Source: Cardiobacteriaceae bacterium (GTDB lineage: Bacteria; Pseudomonadota; Gammaproteobacteria; Cardiobacteriales; Cardiobacteriaceae). Taken from it: DNA of 64,000 nucleotides. Every line of letters starts with the position of its first letter. Within the stretch, counting starts at the first letter, position 1. This document shows positions 38,493 to 47,930 of this stretch, piece after piece. The notes beneath the pieces are model-generated. The model saw only the letters and a list, made by a program, of their open reading frames with translations, was not told the origin of the DNA and searched no databases. The DNA lies in the NCBI GenBank assembly GCA_030525785.1, contig JAUNEA010000002.1, positions 62,001 to 126,000 on the forward strand, written 5' to 3'. The position numbers were made by a program, and so were the translations under genes.

Positions 38493-39578
38493 ATGTTGTA
38501 TCATCTTTCAGAACTGTTGGTGAAATGGTTCACGTCATGGAATGCTTTAACCTATTTGACCTCTCGTGTTTTATTGGCGGCTTTAACCGCGTTATTGCTC
38601 ACTATTGTTTTGGGCGGTCGAATGATTGCCTTTTTGCAGAAACAGCAGATGGGGCAAGTGGTGCGTGATGATGGCCCTCAAACCCATTTATTGAAGAAAA
38701 ATACGCCAACGATGGGAGGATTGTTGGTGATTTTTGGGATTAGTGTTTCGATGTTGTTATGGGCAGATTGGCGTGTAGGTTATACATGGCTGGCGTTATT
38801 TGTTTTGTTAAGTTTTGGATTAATTGGTTTTTTAGACGATTGGCTGAAGCTGATTCGTAAAAATCCACAAGGATTACGCGCCAAATATAAATATGCCTTG
38901 CAATCCCTTTTTGCCATCTTAAGCGCTTTGTGGCTTTATGGTCTGGCAGATACCCCAGCGCATACAACACTGATTATGCCGTTTTTGAAAAATGTTAGCT
39001 GGCTTTTACCACCGCTGGCTTTTATCGTGTTAGCGTATTTTGCGTTAGTGGGTTCGAGTAATGCGGTGAATTTAACCGATGGCTTGGACGGCTTAGCGAT
39101 TATGCCCGTGGTGTTGGTTTCTAGTGGTTTGATGGTCTTTGCTTATGCCAGCGGTAGCCCAGCTTATGCACAATATTTGCATTTGCCTGTGATTGTGGGG
39201 GCTGGTGAAATGGCGATTTTCTGCGCGGCGATGGCAGGTGCAGGCTTAGGATTTTTATGGTACAACGCGCACCCAGCGCAAGTTTTTATGGGTGATGTGG
39301 GAGCGTTATCTTTGGGAGCTGCATTGGCGTTGGTGGCGTTGGTTGTTCGGCAGGAAGTGGTGTTTATTGTGATGGGTGGTTTGTTTGTGGCGGAAGCTTT
39401 GTCTGTGATGTTGCAAGTTGGTTATTACAAGCGCACGGGCAAACGCATTTTCCGCATGGCTCCCTTACATCATCATTTTGAACTATTGGGCTGGCCAGAA
39501 TCACGTGTGACCATTCGTTTTTGGATTGTCACGGCACTTTTGGTACTTATCGGCTTATCGACCTTGAAGCTTCGTTAA
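38493..39578 (+). CDS. mraY: Phospho-N-acetylmuramoyl-pentapeptide transferase MraY
   Basis: The 361-residue protein has ten hydrophobic segments. It moves phospho-MurNAc-pentapeptide to undecaprenyl phosphate, forming lipid I. Conserved parts are TPTMGGLL, DDWLK, NLTDGLDGLA, FMGDVGALSLG and PLHHHFE. It begins 5 bases after murE/murF with a weak ribosome site, so translation may be coupled. Confidence 0.98.
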   Translation: MLYHLSELLVKWFTSWNALTYLTSRVLLAALTALLLTIVLGGRMIAFLQKQQMGQVVRDDGPQTHLLKKNTPTMGGLLVIFGISVSMLLWADWRVGYTWLALFVLLSFGLIGFLDDWLKLIRKNPQGLRAKYKYALQSLFAILSALWLYGLADTPAHTTLIMPFLKNVSWLLPPLAFIVLAYFALVGSSNAVNLTDGLDGLAIMPVVLVSSGLMVFAYASGSPAYAQYLHLPVIVGAGEMAIFCAAMAGAGLGFLWYNAHPAQVFMGDVGALSLGAALALVALVVRQEVVFIVMGGLFVAEALSVMLQVGYYKRTGKRIFRMAPLHHHFELLGWPESRVTIRFWIVTALLVLIGLSTLKLR

Positions 39579-39628
39579 TGCCCAAAACCCGACAACAGAG
39601 AGTTTTATCAAATCATTAGGAGAAACGC

Positions 39629-40945
39629 ATGAACAGCTTGTTAATCAAATTACGCGCCTTAAACTTGGCTGAACCAATTTTGGTGGTGGGTATGGGCGCG
39701 TCAGGCAAAGTGACTTTGGATTTGTTGCGTGAGGCAGGCTATGAGGCGTTTGGGGTTGATGAAAAATTTTCAGAGCGCCGTGTTTATCAGCGCAACTTAG
39801 ACGACCAAAGCGCTTTGCATGATGCAGGAACTTTGATTGTCAGCCCAGGCATTGATCGCCGCCGTGTGGCGTTTCAGCATACTTACGCTCCCCAGCTCAA
39901 TGATATTGAACTGTTTGCAAGGCTTTGTGATAAACCTGTCTTGGCGGTGACAGGTTCTAACGGTAAATCAACAGTCGTGACCTTATTGGCAGAGATTTTG
40001 AACGATTTGGGCAAGGTCACGCGTTTGTGTGGCAATATCGGCTACCCTGCTTTAAGCGCTTTGTTTGACGAGGGTTATGAGCAGGTAGAGTATTATGTCC
40101 TTGAATTATCGAGCTATCAGTTGGAGCTTTGTCCTTCGTTGTATCCGAAAGTTGGGGCGGTATTGAATGTTACACCTGATCATCTGGATCGTTATGATGA
40201 TTTTCAAGCTTATGCAGCTGCTAAGGAGCATTTGGTGCGTCAAAGTCAGGTTGCTGTGCTTAATGCTGATGACCAAGCTTGCGCGGCGATGGTAGAAAGC
40301 GCTTTGAATTTGATGCTGTTTGGACAAAGCTCATCTTTGCCGAATCGGGTTGATGAGGGGCAGTTGTGGGTGAACGATGTGGCGGTTTTTGACTGTCGCG
40401 ATTTGGGAATTACAGGGAAGCACAATGAAAGCAATGCGCTTTGTGCGTTGTTGATGTTGAGTGTTTTAGGGATTCAGCCTAATCAAGCTCACCCAGCCTT
40501 GATACGCTTTAAAGGATTACCTCATCGTGTGCAGACGGTAGCCGAACATCAAGGCGTACGTTTTATTGATGATTCTAAAGCAACCAATATTGGCGCAACG
40601 CAAGCCGCTTTGGCTGGCTTTAATGAGCCTTTAATTTTGATTCTTGGTGGTGTGGGCAAAGGGCAGGATTTTAACGAATTAGCAGAAACACTTACTCAGC
40701 ACCCTGTTAAACATATTCTTTTGATTGGTAAAGATAATCGTGACATGGAAAGCGCTTTGCAGGCGCATCAATTGGCTTATGAGGTTTGTGGTGTGATGGA
40801 GATGGCAGTTAAGCGTGCCAAAGCGCTTGCAACTGCAGGCGATATTGTTTTGCTTTCGCCTGCTACCGCCAGCTTTGACCAATACTCAGGCTACCACGAG
40901 CGTGGCAATCACTTTGCTTATGAGGCGCAACAATGCAGTTGTTAA
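39629..40945 (+). CDS. murD: UDP-N-acetylmuramoylalanine-D-glutamate ligase MurD
   Basis: The 438-residue ligase adds D-glutamate. It has VVGMGASGK, VTGSNGKSTVVTLL, LELSSYQLE, NVTPDHLDRY, and DDSKATN. AGGAG lies before the ATG. Its end overlaps ftsW by 13 bases. Several palindrome copies fall in it. Confidence 0.97.
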   Translation: MNSLLIKLRALNLAEPILVVGMGASGKVTLDLLREAGYEAFGVDEKFSERRVYQRNLDDQSALHDAGTLIVSPGIDRRRVAFQHTYAPQLNDIELFARLCDKPVLAVTGSNGKSTVVTLLAEILNDLGKVTRLCGNIGYPALSALFDEGYEQVEYYVLELSSYQLELCPSLYPKVGAVLNVTPDHLDRYDDFQAYAAAKEHLVRQSQVAVLNADDQACAAMVESALNLMLFGQSSSLPNRVDEGQLWVNDVAVFDCRDLGITGKHNESNALCALLMLSVLGIQPNQAHPALIRFKGLPHRVQTVAEHQGVRFIDDSKATNIGATQAALAGFNEPLILILGGVGKGQDFNELAETLTQHPVKHILLIGKDNRDMESALQAHQLAYEVCGVMEMAVKRAKALATAGDIVLLSPATASFDQYSGYHERGNHFAYEAQQCSC

Positions 40946-42279
40946 ACGCCCCATCCAATGCGCCTGATGAACGAAATTTGACAGAAAAACGTTTATTTGC
41001 AGAACGACAAATCGCTGAAATTCGTCGCCAACAGCGAGAGATGGTCTCTCCTTGGTATGGTCTGGCAAAGCCAAGTGTGATGTTGTCACTTTTGTGGCTT
41101 TTGTTGATACTGATGGGCGTGGTGATGCAGTTTTCAGTGATGATGCACTTAGAAGGCAAGGAGCTTTACAGCGCTTTGGCGAAAATGCTGGGCTTTTTGG
41201 GGGTGGCATTGTTAGCAGCATTTGTGGGTTATCGTCATTCGGTGAAAAGTTATCGTGATTGGATGGTATGGTTCATGGTGTTGATGGTGTTGTTGTCGTT
41301 GCTGATTTTCGTGCCTGGTTTGGGGCATGAGGTAAACGGGGCAAAGCGCTGGTTGCGACTCGGTGGTCTGACCATTCAGGTAAGTGAGATGATGAAATGG
41401 GTGTTGGTGATGTTCAGTGCCCATTATCTGGCGTTGCATTTTCGTGAGACACAAGCTAAATCATGGAAACCTTTAGGTAAATTGATTGCTTGGTATATCT
41501 TTTCTTTGATTTTGCTCTTTTTCCAAAAGGATTTAGGCACTATTGCTATTGTGATGGCAATTATGATGGGCTTTTTAATCTTAATTGGGGTGCCGTTGTT
41601 GAGATTTGGCATCGTGATTGCAACCTTGTTGGGTTTAGCATTCATTGGATTGGCACAAAGTGAAACCTATCGCATGGAGCGAATTCTCTCCTTTCTTAAT
41701 CCTTCCGAACATCGTGATCGTTCTGGTTTTCAGCCTTCTGCTGCTTTAGAAGCGCAGGCTTTGGGGCATGATGCGGGTTGGTTTGGACGTGGTTTAGGGC
41801 AAGGTTCGTATAAAACCATCTTGCCTGAAAGTAGCAATGATTTTATCTATGCAAACATAGGCGAAGAATTGGGTTTGTTTGGTTTGAGCGTGGTGTGGAT
41901 TGCCTTTGTCTTGATGGTAGTGGTGATTATGAAGATGGGATTACGAGCCTATCGCCAAAGCGCTTATGTTGAGGCATTGTATTGTTACGGTGTTGGGCTT
42001 TGGTTTGGAGCGCAAGCCTTTTTGCATATGGGGGTAAATGTGGTGTTATTGCCCACCAAAGGCATGACTTTGCCTTTTGTGAGTTCTGGCGGTAGTTCGT
42101 TGGTGGTGAGTTGTTTTGCAGTAGCGATTGTGTTGAGGGCAGATTCAGAGGTTCGTGGTAAACGCGAACGTGACCAAGCCCAGCAGCGGCGTATGGCATC
42201 GTTATCCGCCCAAGAGATGGATAAGTCTAGCGCTCAGCCCCAAGCCTTTGGGCAAATGATTGAGGAGAATGGCGTATGA
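40933..42279 (+). CDS. ftsW: Septal peptidoglycan glycosyltransferase FtsW
   Basis: The 448-residue SEDS protein has about ten membrane helices. It polymerises lipid II at the septum together with FtsI. Typical parts are VNGAKRWLRLGG, FQKDLGT, GYQ-like SGFQPSAALEAQALG, GRGLGQGSYK, LPESSNDFIYANIGEELG and the ending PFVSSGGSSL. It overlaps murD and murG. The C-terminal tail (QAQ and QPQ rich) is short and polar. Confidence 0.96.
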   Translation: MQLLNAPSNAPDERNLTEKRLFAERQIAEIRRQQREMVSPWYGLAKPSVMLSLLWLLLILMGVVMQFSVMMHLEGKELYSALAKMLGFLGVALLAAFVGYRHSVKSYRDWMVWFMVLMVLLSLLIFVPGLGHEVNGAKRWLRLGGLTIQVSEMMKWVLVMFSAHYLALHFRETQAKSWKPLGKLIAWYIFSLILLFFQKDLGTIAIVMAIMMGFLILIGVPLLRFGIVIATLLGLAFIGLAQSETYRMERILSFLNPSEHRDRSGFQPSAALEAQALGHDAGWFGRGLGQGSYKTILPESSNDFIYANIGEELGLFGLSVVWIAFVLMVVVIMKMGLRAYRQSAYVEALYCYGVGLWFGAQAFLHMGVNVVLLPTKGMTLPFVSSGGSSLVVSCFAVAIVLRADSEVRGKRERDQAQQRRMASLSAQEMDKSSAQPQAFGQMIEENGV

Positions 42280-43403
42280 ACGCAACATCAGCAGTTTATC
42301 ATGAGGCTCATCAAGGCAAGTGGCGTGGAAAGCGCTTTGTTGTGATGGCTGGTGGCACAGGTGGGCATGTTTACCCTGCGTTGGCTTTGGCTCAAGCTTT
42401 GCGTGAACAAGGTGCCGACATTACATGGCTTGGTAATGCCAAAGGATTTGAATACGCGAAAGTTACAGCTGCAGGCTTTGATTTCTGCTCCATTGAAGTA
42501 CGCGGTTTGCGTGGACGAGGCTGGAAAGATACCCTAACGGCTCCTTTTATGCTTGCCAAAGCGCTTTGGCAAACCAGAAACCATTTCCGCCGTCTCAAGC
42601 CTGATGCGGTGGTAGGTTTTGGGGGATTTGTGTCAGGGCCTGGTGGTTTGGTGGCGAGATGGTTAGGGATACCATTGTTCATTCATGAACAAAATGCGAT
42701 TTTTGGGCTGACCAACCGTGTTTTATCATATTTTGCAAAGCGAGTGATGCTGGGTTATGCCATTGATTCAGTAGACTTGAAGCATGGTATTGTGACAGGA
42801 AACCCTGTGCGCCAAGATATTCAAAATTTGCCTGAGCCTGCAAAGCGCTTTATGGAGCGTGATGGGGCGGTAAGGCTATTGGTTTTAGGGGGAAGTCAGG
42901 GGGCGCAGGCTCTCAATCGTGTCTTGCCACAAGCTTTAGCCTTACTTTCGCCCCAAGAAAGACCTGAGGTATTGCATCAAATTGGCGCGGGCAATTCGCT
43001 GGAGGAGGTGCAAAGCGCTTATGCTCAGGCAGGTGTTACGGCTCAAGTTGTACCCTATATCGAGAACATGGCAGAGGCTTATGGACAAGCAGACTGGGTT
43101 TTGGCTCGTTCAGGAGCTTTGACCGTTGCAGAAATTGCAACGGTGGGCATAGGGGCTGTTTTTGTGCCATTTCCTACTGCAGTTGATGACCATCAAACTG
43201 CCAACGCTCAGACACTAGCCAATGTTGGGGCAGCAGAGGTGATTGCGCAAAGCGCTTTGAGCGCAGAACGATTGGCGGAGGCTATTAAAGCAAGACAAAC
43301 TCGTGCCAATTTGCTGGCGCAAGCACAAGCAGCGCGTGCCTTATCGCAAGCTCAAGCATTGGCGAAAATCATGGAAACTATGCAGGTGGCGTTGCATTCG
43401 TAA
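42276..43403 (+). CDS. murG: UDP-GlcNAc:lipid I transferase MurG
   Basis: The 375-residue GT-B glycosyltransferase makes lipid II on the inner face of the membrane. It has VMAGGTGGHVYPALALAQAL, GFGGFVSGPGG, HEQNAIFGLTNR, GGSQGAQALN and ARSGALTVAEI. Its ATG overlaps the ftsW stop (ATGA). The first residues up to KRF are longer than usual and include a palindrome copy. Confidence 0.98.
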   Translation: MNATSAVYHEAHQGKWRGKRFVVMAGGTGGHVYPALALAQALREQGADITWLGNAKGFEYAKVTAAGFDFCSIEVRGLRGRGWKDTLTAPFMLAKALWQTRNHFRRLKPDAVVGFGGFVSGPGGLVARWLGIPLFIHEQNAIFGLTNRVLSYFAKRVMLGYAIDSVDLKHGIVTGNPVRQDIQNLPEPAKRFMERDGAVRLLVLGGSQGAQALNRVLPQALALLSPQERPEVLHQIGAGNSLEEVQSAYAQAGVTAQVVPYIENMAEAYGQADWVLARSGALTVAEIATVGIGAVFVPFPTAVDDHQTANAQTLANVGAAEVIAQSALSAERLAEAIKARQTRANLLAQAQAARALSQAQALAKIMETMQVALHS

Positions 43404-43442
43404 ACAATAAAGGAATATTCATTGGTTGGAGTAAATAGAGAT

Positions 43443-44882
43443 ATGAGTGACGCACTTCATTTTGGACGCATTGAACAACGGCAGATGCGCCGTGTACAAA
43501 CCATCTTTTTTGTTGGTATTGGTGGCGTAGGCATGAGTGCGATTGCGGAAGTGTTGCTGACGATGGGCTACACGGTTTGGGGTTCGGATTTGAAAGCCTC
43601 GCCTACTACAAAGCGCTTAGAAGAGAAAGGCGCGAAAGTGGTTGAGGGGCATTTTGCAGAATCGGTGCATGGGGCATCGGTGGTGGTGACCAGTTCAGCA
43701 GTGAGTAAAGAGAATCCTGAGGTTTTGGAAGCAAAGCGCTTAGGAATTCCTGTGATACGGCGTGCAGAGATGCTGGCAGAATTGATGCGTTTTCGCTTTG
43801 GCATTGCCATTGCTGGCACCCATGGCAAAACCACGACAACCAGCTTGACAGCTTCTGTTTTGGCTGATGCAGGTTTAGACCCCACCTTTGTCATCGGAGG
43901 TGTTTTAACGGCTGCTGGCAGCAATGCACGGTTGGGGGCAGGGCAGTATTTGGTGGCAGAAGCAGATGAATCCGATACCAGTTTTTGGCATTTGCAACCG
44001 ATGATGGCAGTGGTGACCAATATTGATGCAGACCATTTGGAGAATTATGGTGGTAGTTTTGAGCAATTGAAACAGGGGTTTGTGCGATTCTTGCACAATC
44101 TTCCGTTTTATGGCTTAGCGATTTTATGCATTGATGATGAGCATGTTCGTGCGATTTTGCCTGATGTTGCACGCCCTATACGAACTTATGGTTTTTCAGA
44201 AGAAGCCGATGTGCGTGCGGTGAATGTGCGTCAAGTAGGCTTGACCATGCAATTTGAAGTGGTATTCAAAGGTGAGGAAGCAAAGCGCTTTCCGCTGACT
44301 TTAAATATGGCGGGCAAACATAATGTTCTCAATGCCTTAGCTGCTATCATCGTGGCACAGGAATTGGGGCTGGACTGGGCGCAGATTGAGCATGGTTTGT
44401 TGCAATTTAAGGGTGTGGGTCGGCGGTTTACCTATCACGGCAAAGTAGAACATCAACGCGGTCAAGCCGATGTGTTTGAAGATTATGGACATCACCCAAA
44501 TGAGATTTTGGCGGTGCTTAAAGCAGCCGAAGAAGGCTTTGAAGGTCGGCGGATTGTCAGCGTTTTCCAGCCCCATCGTTATACACGAACGCGTGATTGT
44601 TTAGATGATTTTGCAAAAGTACTGGCGCAGTGTCAGGTTTTGGTTTTAACCGATGTTTACAGCGCTGGCGAAGCGCCCATTGATGGAGCCGATAGCAAAG
44701 CGCTTACTCGAGCCATTCGTGCCTATCATCAAGTTGAGCCTGTCTATCTTCCTGATAAATTGCAAATTAATCAGTATCTACAGGATTATTTGTTGGAAGA
44801 TAATGATGTAGTGATTTTCTTTGGTGCGGGCGATATTGGTCGTTTGGCAAAACAATTAAGCAACGGATTGGGGCAGGAGTGA
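43443..44882 (+). CDS. murC: UDP-N-acetylmuramate-L-alanine ligase MurC
   Basis: The 479-residue ligase adds L-alanine to UDP-MurNAc. It has HFVGIGG-like FFVGIGGVGMSAIAEVL, GTHGKTTTTSL, EADESDTSF, NIDADHLENY, and DYGHHPNEI. The ATG at 43443 gives a normal N terminus of 17 residues before the nucleotide-binding strand. A TTG at 43422 with AAGGA seven bases upstream is a real alternative. murB, often next, is absent here. Confidence 0.96.
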   Translation: MSDALHFGRIEQRQMRRVQTIFFVGIGGVGMSAIAEVLLTMGYTVWGSDLKASPTTKRLEEKGAKVVEGHFAESVHGASVVVTSSAVSKENPEVLEAKRLGIPVIRRAEMLAELMRFRFGIAIAGTHGKTTTTSLTASVLADAGLDPTFVIGGVLTAAGSNARLGAGQYLVAEADESDTSFWHLQPMMAVVTNIDADHLENYGGSFEQLKQGFVRFLHNLPFYGLAILCIDDEHVRAILPDVARPIRTYGFSEEADVRAVNVRQVGLTMQFEVVFKGEEAKRFPLTLNMAGKHNVLNALAAIIVAQELGLDWAQIEHGLLQFKGVGRRFTYHGKVEHQRGQADVFEDYGHHPNEILAVLKAAEEGFEGRRIVSVFQPHRYTRTRDCLDDFAKVLAQCQVLVLTDVYSAGEAPIDGADSKALTRAIRAYHQVEPVYLPDKLQINQYLQDYLLEDNDVVIFFGAGDIGRLAKQLSNGLGQE

Positions 44883-44885
44883 ATA

Positions 44886-45815
44886 ATGGACGTAAAGCGC
44901 TTTGGTAAAGTAGCAGTTTTATACGGTGGAACTTCAGCAGAACGCGAGGTTTCTCTGAACAGTGGCGCCGCGATTTTTGAGGCTTTAAAGGAAGCTGGCG
45001 TTGAAGCGCATTTAGTGGACACTCAAACCGCTGATGCTTTGTTTCAGCTAAAAACGCAAAACTTTGACCGAGCCTTTATCGCCCTTCATGGTCGTGGTGG
45101 TGAAGATGGGCAAACGCAAGCGGTGCTGGATTATTTAGGCTTGCCATACACAGGCTCAGGGGTGTTGGCGTGTGCTTTGGCGATGGATAAGGTTTTGACC
45201 AAAAAAGTTTGGCAAGCGATGGGCTTGCCTGTGTTGGCTGACCAAGTTTTGAGTGCTAAAGATTTGGATTTCAAAGCGCTTTGTGAACGTTATGGAGCAA
45301 AGCGCTTTGCGGTGAAGCCTGCGCTGGAGGGTTCGAGTGTGGGGGTAAGCTGTGTAGGTAGCCAAGAAGAATTGCTGGAGGCATACGAAAAGGCAGGCGG
45401 TGCTTTGGATAAAGTGATGATTGAGCCTTGGGTTCAGGGGCGAGAATTGACCGTTGCTGTGGTGGGTGAACGAGTTTTGCCTGTCATTGAGGTTGCAGCA
45501 AGTGCGGAACATGCGTTTTATGATTACGATGCTAAATATTTGGCAGAAGACACACGTTATCTTTGTCCTGCACCTTTAACCGATGAGCAAAGCGCTTTGG
45601 TGCAACAGTTGGCAAAGCAAGCCTTTGACGGCATTTCAGCACGTGGTTGGGCGCGAGTGGATATGATGCTTGATGAAAGAGGGCAACCGTGGTTGCTTGA
45701 AATCAATCTCAGCCCTGGCATGACTTCGCATTCTTTGGTGCCTATGGCAGCAAAAGCTGTTGGGCTGAGTTTTCAGGCATTGGTATTGACGGTTTTGGAG
45801 CAGACAATCGCATGA
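44886..45815 (+). CDS. ddl: D-alanine-D-alanine ligase
   Basis: The 309-residue ATP-grasp enzyme makes the D-Ala-D-Ala used by MurF. It has VLYGGTSAEREVSL, ALHGRGGEDG, PYTGSGVLACALAMDK, KPALEGSSVGV, and LEINLSPGMTSHSLVP. AGGAG precedes the ATG. Two full palindrome copies lie only 26 bases apart at 45272 and 45298, read as KAL and KRF, flanking the LCERYG turn. Confidence 0.97.
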   Translation: MDVKRFGKVAVLYGGTSAEREVSLNSGAAIFEALKEAGVEAHLVDTQTADALFQLKTQNFDRAFIALHGRGGEDGQTQAVLDYLGLPYTGSGVLACALAMDKVLTKKVWQAMGLPVLADQVLSAKDLDFKALCERYGAKRFAVKPALEGSSVGVSCVGSQEELLEAYEKAGGALDKVMIEPWVQGRELTVAVVGERVLPVIEVAASAEHAFYDYDAKYLAEDTRYLCPAPLTDEQSALVQQLAKQAFDGISARGWARVDMMLDERGQPWLLEINLSPGMTSHSLVPMAAKAVGLSFQALVLTVLEQTIA

Positions 45816-46657
45816 AAATCCATCGCTCCCACGATTATTCCGATGTCAAAATCCAAAAAACAGAGCGCTTACAAGGGTTGATGGGGCAGATTGAGCCTTT
45901 GATTTGGGTTTTGGTGCGTTTGGCTTTGTTGGTGGCGTTGGTGTTGGCATTGGCATGGTTTGGTCTTCGTCAGTATCAACGGGTGGCGGAACATGAGAGC
46001 TTGCGTTTGCAAACCATTGAAGTTAAACCTGTTTTGCATTACGGCGATGCCAAGCAACTGCAAGAGCATGTGTTAAGGCATCTCCATGAAAAGCAATCGA
46101 TGAACATGATTGATATTGATGTTCAGGCGTTGGCTGAAGATTTGCAACAGATTGCTTGGGTGAGTGGGGTGCAGGTTCGGAAACAGGGTTTGCGTAGTTT
46201 GGTGCTGGAGGTAGAGGAACGTGTGCCACTATTCCGCTGGGGCAAAGATGAATGGATTGATGCAGCAGGGGTACGTTTTAAGGTTCCTGCTAATGAAGAG
46301 ACCTTGAGCTTGTTTGAAATCTATGGTCCTGATGGTCGTGAACGCATGGTGTTGCAATATGCGGAAGTTTTAAAACCATGGCTTGATGAGCAGAAGATTC
46401 CTGTAAGTGCTTTGTGGGTTGATAGGGATAGACGTTGGTACATGGATTTGGGTGAAAATGTTAGAATTGTACTGGGGTTAAATATTTCTAGTGAACGCAT
46501 GAAACGCCTGAGCTTTGCCTATCATCGGGTGTTAAAATCGATATTGCCTTTAGTAGAAGAACTGAATTTTGCTCACCCAACAGGCGTGGTGGTGACATTA
46601 AGAAAAGAGTTCATGCCTGTGATAAACGAGAACAAAGATGGCAAGCTCTCGAAATAG
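45812..46657 (+). CDS. ftsQ: Cell division protein FtsQ
   Basis: The 281-residue bitopic protein has a cytoplasmic part (1-33), one membrane helix (about 34-52), a POTRA domain (about 66-135) with WVSGVQVRKQGLRSLVLEVEERVPLFRW, and a C-terminal beta domain. It docks FtsB and FtsL. Its ATG overlaps ddl. It has no AAGCGCTT core copy. Confidence 0.92.
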   Translation: MKIHRSHDYSDVKIQKTERLQGLMGQIEPLIWVLVRLALLVALVLALAWFGLRQYQRVAEHESLRLQTIEVKPVLHYGDAKQLQEHVLRHLHEKQSMNMIDIDVQALAEDLQQIAWVSGVQVRKQGLRSLVLEVEERVPLFRWGKDEWIDAAGVRFKVPANEETLSLFEIYGPDGRERMVLQYAEVLKPWLDEQKIPVSALWVDRDRRWYMDLGENVRIVLGLNISSERMKRLSFAYHRVLKSILPLVEELNFAHPTGVVVTLRKEFMPVINENKDGKLSK

Positions 46658-46744
46658 CCGATGCAATGATGGAGTGGGGCATCTGTCAAAGCGCTTTGGG
46701 GACAATATGATGATGGGCTTTGTGAGTGTAGTAAAAGGAAGGGT

Positions 46745-47923
46745 ATGTTAGGAAAAGAAAAAATCCGCGTGGTGATGGATATCGGTTGTTCAGCTATTCG
46801 CTTGGGCGTGATTGAGGAAAAAGAAGGTCGCGAGGCGAGATTTTTGGTGCTTGACCAAGAGGCTTTCCCTGCACAAGGTCGTTTGTTAGACAACCCACAA
46901 GCTGTTTCACAAGCCTTAGAACGTTTGCGTGAACGGTTGCAGCGCGAGTATCAATTGGTGGTCAATAGTGCTTATGTGGGTTTGCGTGGAGGGTTGGTAC
47001 AGAGCATTTCGCGCAGTGGCGAGATTGTGTCCAGTCGAAGCGCTTTGAATACCAAAGAGATTTCAACTTTTTTTCAACAGCAGGAAGCGCGTTATCAAGT
47101 TGCAGATGCTCCGCGTTTATTGCATTTATCGCCACTGGGATTGGCGGTGCGTGATGAAGAACGAGGCATATGGAAAACCTTAAGTTTGTCTGATGTTGCA
47201 CAAGTTGCAAAGGCGCAAGCTTGGTGGGTTGAGTGGTTAGCATTGCCAGAAGGCGAACGTGTGATGAGAGAAATCAGTTCGTTAGGGCAAATGAATGGTA
47301 TTGATGGCTTTTATGCTCATCGCTATGCTTTATCGCGAAGCGCTTTGCGAGTGGAGGAGCGTCAGAGTAAGGTACTTTTGGTGGATTTGGGAGCCAGTGG
47401 GACAGAGTATAGCTTGATAAAACAGGGGTCTGTGGTGTTCAGCGGTCATGTAGCGGAAGGGGGATTTATGCTTTCCACTCATTTAGCACGACAATTAAAC
47501 CTCAGTTATCACGAGGCTGAACAAGGTAAAATAGCAGGTGAATGGGCGGAAACGGTTGAAAAACTCTATCGTGAACGCCTCTTTAAGCCCTTAAAAAGCG
47601 CTTTGTTACAAGCAAGAGCTGATGGCTTGACGGGTTTAACACAAGTTATTCTGTTCGGTGGCGGTGCAACACCATTGGCAGTAGCGGTGGCAGAGCAAAT
47701 TTTTGGGGTAGCAACCCGTTTGGCTGAAGTAGACAAAGCGCTTTGGCATAGTCGCTTGCCTGATGCTATGGTTGAACAAGAAGGTTCAGAGCATTTGAAT
47801 GATTATTTGCCACTGCTTGGAGTGTATCAATGGTGGTATGACGAGCAGGGAGAAGAATGGAATCCTCGAGCGGAAGATTTCAAGCAAAAAATGAAAAATT
47901 GGTGGAAAAAATTAATTTATTGA
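46745..47923 (+). CDS. ftsA: Cell division protein FtsA
   Basis: The 392-residue actin-like protein anchors FtsZ to the membrane. It has the phosphate-1 region VMDIGCSAIRLGVI, LLVDLGASGTEYSLI, and VILFGGGATPLAV. The sequence is diverged from E. coli FtsA. The C terminus (QKMKNWWKKLIY) is an amphipathic membrane-targeting helix. GGAAGG is before the ATG. Palindrome copies encode RSAL and KAL. Confidence 0.92.
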   Translation: MLGKEKIRVVMDIGCSAIRLGVIEEKEGREARFLVLDQEAFPAQGRLLDNPQAVSQALERLRERLQREYQLVVNSAYVGLRGGLVQSISRSGEIVSSRSALNTKEISTFFQQQEARYQVADAPRLLHLSPLGLAVRDEERGIWKTLSLSDVAQVAKAQAWWVEWLALPEGERVMREISSLGQMNGIDGFYAHRYALSRSALRVEERQSKVLLVDLGASGTEYSLIKQGSVVFSGHVAEGGFMLSTHLARQLNLSYHEAEQGKIAGEWAETVEKLYRERLFKPLKSALLQARADGLTGLTQVILFGGGATPLAVAVAEQIFGVATRLAEVDKALWHSRLPDAMVEQEGSEHLNDYLPLLGVYQWWYDEQGEEWNPRAEDFKQKMKNWWKKLIY

Positions 47924-47930
47924 GGAAATT